This document shows, one piece after another, positions 61,274 through 64,000 of a DNA stretch of 64,000 nt. The notes beneath the pieces are model-generated. The model had not been told where the DNA came from and did no database searches. It saw nothing but the letters and a program-made list of their open reading frames with translations. The position numbers and the translations under genes were made by a program. Numbering within the stretch: position 1 is the first letter of the stretch; every line of letters starts with the position of its first letter. Source of the stretch: Variovorax sp037204085 (GTDB lineage: Bacteria > Pseudomonadota > Gammaproteobacteria > Burkholderiales > Burkholderiaceae_C); contig NZ_JBBCBW010000023.1 of NCBI RefSeq assembly GCF_037204085.1, positions 26,951 to 90,950 of the forward strand, read 5' to 3'.

Positions 61274-62174
61274 AAATCTCTCGGACCTGCAGGTGCTGGT
61301 GCAGACCGCGCGCGGCGGCACCCTGACGGCAGCCGCCCATGCGCTGGGCATGACGCCCGCTGCCGCCAGCGCCACGCTCAAGCGGCTCGAAACACAGCTG
61401 GGCGCGCGGCTGTTCGAGCGATCGACCCGCGCCATGCGCCTGACATCCCAGGGCCAGACGCTGCTCGATTACGCCGTTCGCGCCTTCGAGCTGCTGGACG
61501 AGGGCGAATCGCTGGTCACGGCCGACCGTGGCGAGCTGGTCGGCACCTTGCGTGTGGCGGCTCCCTCGGACCTTACGCGCAGCACGCTGCTGCCCTGGTT
61601 CGACGAGTTCCTGGCGCTGCACCCGGGCGTGCAGCTGTCGCTTTCGGTCGGCGACCGGCTGCTCGACGTGACCCGCGACGAGGTCGACCTGGCGCTGCGC
61701 TACGGTGCGCTGGCCGATTCACGGCTTGTGGCACGGCCCTTTGCGCTCACCAACCCGCTGCTCACCGCATCGCCCGGCTACCTGCGCCGCCATGCCGCGC
61801 CCAAGACGCCGCATGACCTGCTGCACCACAACTGCCTGACCTTCGATCGCGGCGGGCGCCGCCACCGCACCTGGCGTTTTGCACAGAACGGCCAATGGAC
61901 CGAAGTGCGCGTGAAGGGCGACCGCAGCGTGGACGACGCCTCGCTCGCGCGCGAGTGGGCTGTGGCCGGGCGGGGCATCGTGCTGAAGTCGGCGCTCGAC
62001 GTGCGGGACGACCTGCGCAAGGGCACGCTGGTGCGCCTGCTGCCCGAGTGGGAGACCGAGCCCTATCCGCTGCACGCACTGCTGCCGAGCGGGCGCTTTG
62101 TGCCGGCGCGCGTGCGGGCGCTGGTGGATTTTCTGGCTGCCAAGTTCGACGCGCTCGCGCCGATGCCCGGCTAG
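61263..62174 (+). CDS. LysR-family transcriptional regulator
   Basis: This 303-residue regulator has a helix-turn-helix at about 5-63 (GGTLTAAAHALGMTPAAASA, LGARLFERSTRAMRLT) and an effector domain from about 90 (GTLRVAAPSDLTRSTLLPWF). It resembles the CrgA/DmlR-like subgroup that often regulates a divergent oxidoreductase, here the MDR gene. The stop shares CTAG with the convergent SDR gene. The ribosome-binding site is weak. Confidence 0.93.
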   Translation: MKIENLSDLQVLVQTARGGTLTAAAHALGMTPAAASATLKRLETQLGARLFERSTRAMRLTSQGQTLLDYAVRAFELLDEGESLVTADRGELVGTLRVAAPSDLTRSTLLPWFDEFLALHPGVQLSLSVGDRLLDVTRDEVDLALRYGALADSRLVARPFALTNPLLTASPGYLRRHAAPKTPHDLLHHNCLTFDRGGRRHRTWRFAQNGQWTEVRVKGDRSVDDASLAREWAVAGRGIVLKSALDVRDDLRKGTLVRLLPEWETEPYPLHALLPSGRFVPARVRALVDFLAAKFDALAPMPG

Positions 62175-62968
62175 ATCATCGGCGTGACGGCGCCGTCCAT
62201 CGCCACGATGGCGCCGGTGATGTAGCTCGCCTTCGGCGATGCCAGGAACACGACCGCATTAGCAATTTCTTCGGGCGCCGCAATGCGCCCGAGCGGCAGC
62301 CTTGCCTTGGCGCGCTGCAGCGCCTCTTCGCTGCCGATGCCTTGCAGCTTTGCGTCCGCCTTCAGGCCCTCCTGCAGCCGCTCGGTGAGCGTTAGGCCGG
62401 GGTTCACCGCATTCACCCGCACGCCCTTGGCCGCATAGGCCGATGCCATGCCGGCACTCACCAGCATGAGCGCCGCATTGGCCGCGCCGCCCGCCATGTG
62501 AACGGGGCTCGCCACCTTGCCGCCCTGGCCGATCACGTTGACGATGGCGCCGCTCCCGCGCTGGCCCATGCGCTTGACCACCGGGTCGATCATGTGGATG
62601 TAGGTGAAGTACTTGGCGTCCATGGCGTCGTGCCAGGCGGCCGCGTTCAGTTCGTCGGGCGGCGTGCGGCGCGCGGCACCGGCGGAATTCACCAGCACGT
62701 CGACCGGGCCGAAAGCCTGTTCAGCGGCATCCAGCGCGGCCACGGCGCCGGCGGGGTCCTTGAGGTCGGCGGCTTGCACCGACACCCGGCCTTCGGCTTC
62801 TGCAAACGCCTCGACCAGCGTCTTGCGGCCCTGCTCCAGGTTCTGCAGATCGCGCGAGACCAGGCTCACACGCGCGCCCTCGCGCAAGAAGCCCAGCGCG
62901 CAGGCCAGGCCGATGCCCTTGCTGCCGCCGGTGATGAGAACGTGCCGGTCCTGGAGCTGGAGATCCAT
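62171..62968 (-). CDS. Short-chain dehydrogenase/reductase family protein lacking the YxxxK pair
   Basis: This 265-residue Rossmann protein has the cofactor motif VLITGGSKGIGLACALGF at the N-terminus, the NSAG motif as VLVNSAGAARR near residue 90, and VNPGLTLTERL near 205. Where classical SDRs have Tyr-x-x-x-Lys, this one reads HMAGGAANAALM, so both catalytic residues are missing although the surrounding helix is kept. It may be a non-classical enzyme or use another residue. ATG 62968 gives a typical start. It is divergent from the creatininase-family gene. Confidence 0.9.
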   Translation of the reverse strand: MDLQLQDRHVLITGGSKGIGLACALGFLREGARVSLVSRDLQNLEQGRKTLVEAFAEAEGRVSVQAADLKDPAGAVAALDAAEQAFGPVDVLVNSAGAARRTPPDELNAAAWHDAMDAKYFTYIHMIDPVVKRMGQRGSGAIVNVIGQGGKVASPVHMAGGAANAALMLVSAGMASAYAAKGVRVNAVNPGLTLTERLQEGLKADAKLQGIGSEEALQRAKARLPLGRIAAPEEIANAVVFLASPKASYITGAIVAMDGAVTPMI

Positions 62969-63060
62969 GTGAGAGTCCTTGACTTGAATCGTGAATAGAA
63001 AGAAAGAACGCCGCGCGGCGCGGGGTCGCGTGGATTGAATCACCGCTCTAAGATCGGCGG

Positions 63061-63888
63061 ATGAACGCATCCTCGGTATCCCTGCCCCGCTACTGGTCTC
63101 AACTGACGACGCGCGACTTTGCCGCGCTCGATGTGGCAGCCACCGTGGCGGTGCTGCCGCTCGGCGCGACCGAACAGCACGGCCCGCACCTGCCTCTGGG
63201 CGTGGACACCGTGCTGGCCGACGGCATCGTGGCCGCGTCGCTGCCGCTGCTGCCGGCAGATCTTCCGGTGCTGTTCTTGCCAACGCAGCAGATCGGCCTG
63301 AGCCCCGAGCACGCGCGCTTTGCGGGCACGCTCACGCTGTCGGCCGAAACAGTGATTCGCATGTGGAAGGAAATCGGCGCCGGCGTAGCCCGGGCCGGCG
63401 TGAAGAAGCTGGTGCTCTTCAACGCACACGGCGGGCACGTGGGCGCAATGGACATCGTGGCGCGCGAGCTGCGCGCGGAGCACGGCCTCATCGTCTACAG
63501 CGTGAGTTGGTTCAACCTTCCGCTGGGCGATGCGGGCGCGCAGTTCGGCGCCGGCGAGCACCGCTTTGGCGTGCATGCGGGCGATATCGAAACATCGATG
63601 ATGCTGGCGCTTGCGCCGCAGCAGGTGCGCATGGCCGAGGCGAAGAACTTCCGCTCCACCTCCGAGCAGCGCGCAGCGGACTATGCGATTCTCGGCAACG
63701 GCAAGAGCGCGAAGCTAGGCTGGGCCATGGAGGACTACAACCCGCAAGGCGCGGCGGGCAATGCGGCCGCGGCGACTGCGGCGCGTGGGCAGGCTGTTGT
63801 CGATGCGGCTGCGGAGCAGTTGGCGTTGTTGTTGGCTGAGGTGTCTCGGCTGCCGTTGGGCACTGCCAATACGGGACCGCTGCCTTAG
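63061..63888 (+). CDS. Creatininase-family amidohydrolase
   Basis: This 275-residue metal-dependent amidohydrolase has the family metal-binding segments: LPLGATEQHGPHLPLGVDT near residue 35 (Glu, His and Asp ligands), LFNAHGGHVGAMD near 120 and FGVHAGDIETSMMLAL near 175. Members open creatinine or cyclic amides, or act in formamide-type or mycofactocin-like pathways, so the substrate is open. ATG 63061 begins the reading frame at the expected distance. It is the last gene of the window and shares a 92-base divergent promoter region with the SDR gene. Confidence 0.92.
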   Translation: MNASSVSLPRYWSQLTTRDFAALDVAATVAVLPLGATEQHGPHLPLGVDTVLADGIVAASLPLLPADLPVLFLPTQQIGLSPEHARFAGTLTLSAETVIRMWKEIGAGVARAGVKKLVLFNAHGGHVGAMDIVARELRAEHGLIVYSVSWFNLPLGDAGAQFGAGEHRFGVHAGDIETSMMLALAPQQVRMAEAKNFRSTSEQRAADYAILGNGKSAKLGWAMEDYNPQGAAGNAAAATAARGQAVVDAAAEQLALLLAEVSRLPLGTANTGPLP

Positions 63889-63930
63889 TCATCGGTTCGG
63901 TGGGTGTTTCGTAGGTCGTTCAATTCAGGG

Positions 63931-64000
63931 CGGCGCACCCGCCGACGGGGTACCTTTCTCCGCGAATGTCCCCCGGCCTGCGGCCTCCTCCTTTATTTCG
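63931..64000 (+). repeat. Intergenic repeat, copy C (runs off the window)
   Basis: Starting CGGCGCACCCGCCGACGGGG, then TACCTTTCTCCGCGAATGTC, the hairpin GGCC-TGC-GGCC and TCCTCCTTTATTTCG, this is nearly the exact reverse complement of copy B. It lies just after the creatininase-family gene and is cut by the window edge. Confidence 0.9.

Overview
The window is GC-rich, densely coded bacterial chromosome. Its gene families point to a betaproteobacterium of the order Burkholderiales, most likely Comamonadaceae and close to Variovorax. The supporting features are a Bug-family tricarboxylate-type receptor beside an amidase, a DctP-type receptor, several LysR regulators with divergent partners, an MHS-type carboxylate transporter, an HU protein with a Lys/Ala-rich tail, and a short intergenic repeat present in three copies. 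The taxon is inferred from gene content only. I see no rRNA, tRNA, CRISPR array, transposase or prophage gene.

Region by region. 1-6.4 kb: start of a PmtA/UbiE-like methyltransferase, an MscS channel, a helical protein with a possible PD-(D/E)XK nuclease signature, a DksA-like zinc-finger protein and a groES-groEL operon behind a sigma32-type promoter. 6.5-12.2 kb: a GT4 glycosyltransferase paired with an amylo-alpha-1,6-glucosidase, then a surface lipoprotein with alginate-lyase, FN3 and LamG domains. 12.2-14.9 kb: a DUF3883-like protein and a LysR gene divergent from an NADP-dependent reductase. 14.9-27.8 kb: metal and respiration genes, namely a Cys/His/Met-rich exported peptide, a CusCBA efflux system whose adaptor carries a fused CusF domain, a cyanide-insensitive bd oxidase (cydA, cydB and an overlapping DUF2474 mini-gene), a copper P1B-ATPase behind a broken copZ and a MerR-type promoter, and an exported alpha-carbonic anhydrase. 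27.9-32.1 kb: amidase and Bug receptor divergent from LysR, then HU.

33.1-41.8 kb is the most unusual part. An orphan TRAP-type solute-binding protein overlaps a membrane PAS-PAS-GGDEF-EAL protein, followed by a Cache-PAS-PAS-GGDEF cyclase and a PAS-PAS hybrid histidine kinase. No TRAP membrane subunit lies nearby, so this looks like a periplasmic-ligand to c-di-GMP and phosphorelay module.

41.8-52.4 kb is mostly housekeeping: NAD synthetase, an operon of rep, a small lipoprotein and pldA, an AEC transporter, priA and hemE. The AT-rich gap between hemE and priA carries two consensus DnaA boxes. 52.4-64 kb: an inverted pair of the intergenic repeat, an MHS transporter whose Shine-Dalgarno lies in a perfect hairpin, an envelope thiol pair (one-cysteine redoxin and DsbD), an AlaX editing protein, a sugar/sorbosone dehydrogenase lipoprotein, an acetyltransferase, a quinone oxidoreductase divergent from a LysR gene, an SDR without the usual YxxxK, a creatininase-family amidohydrolase, and a third repeat copy running off the end.

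Many gene pairs overlap by 1-14 bases. Four convergent pairs share a single CTAG as both stop codons.
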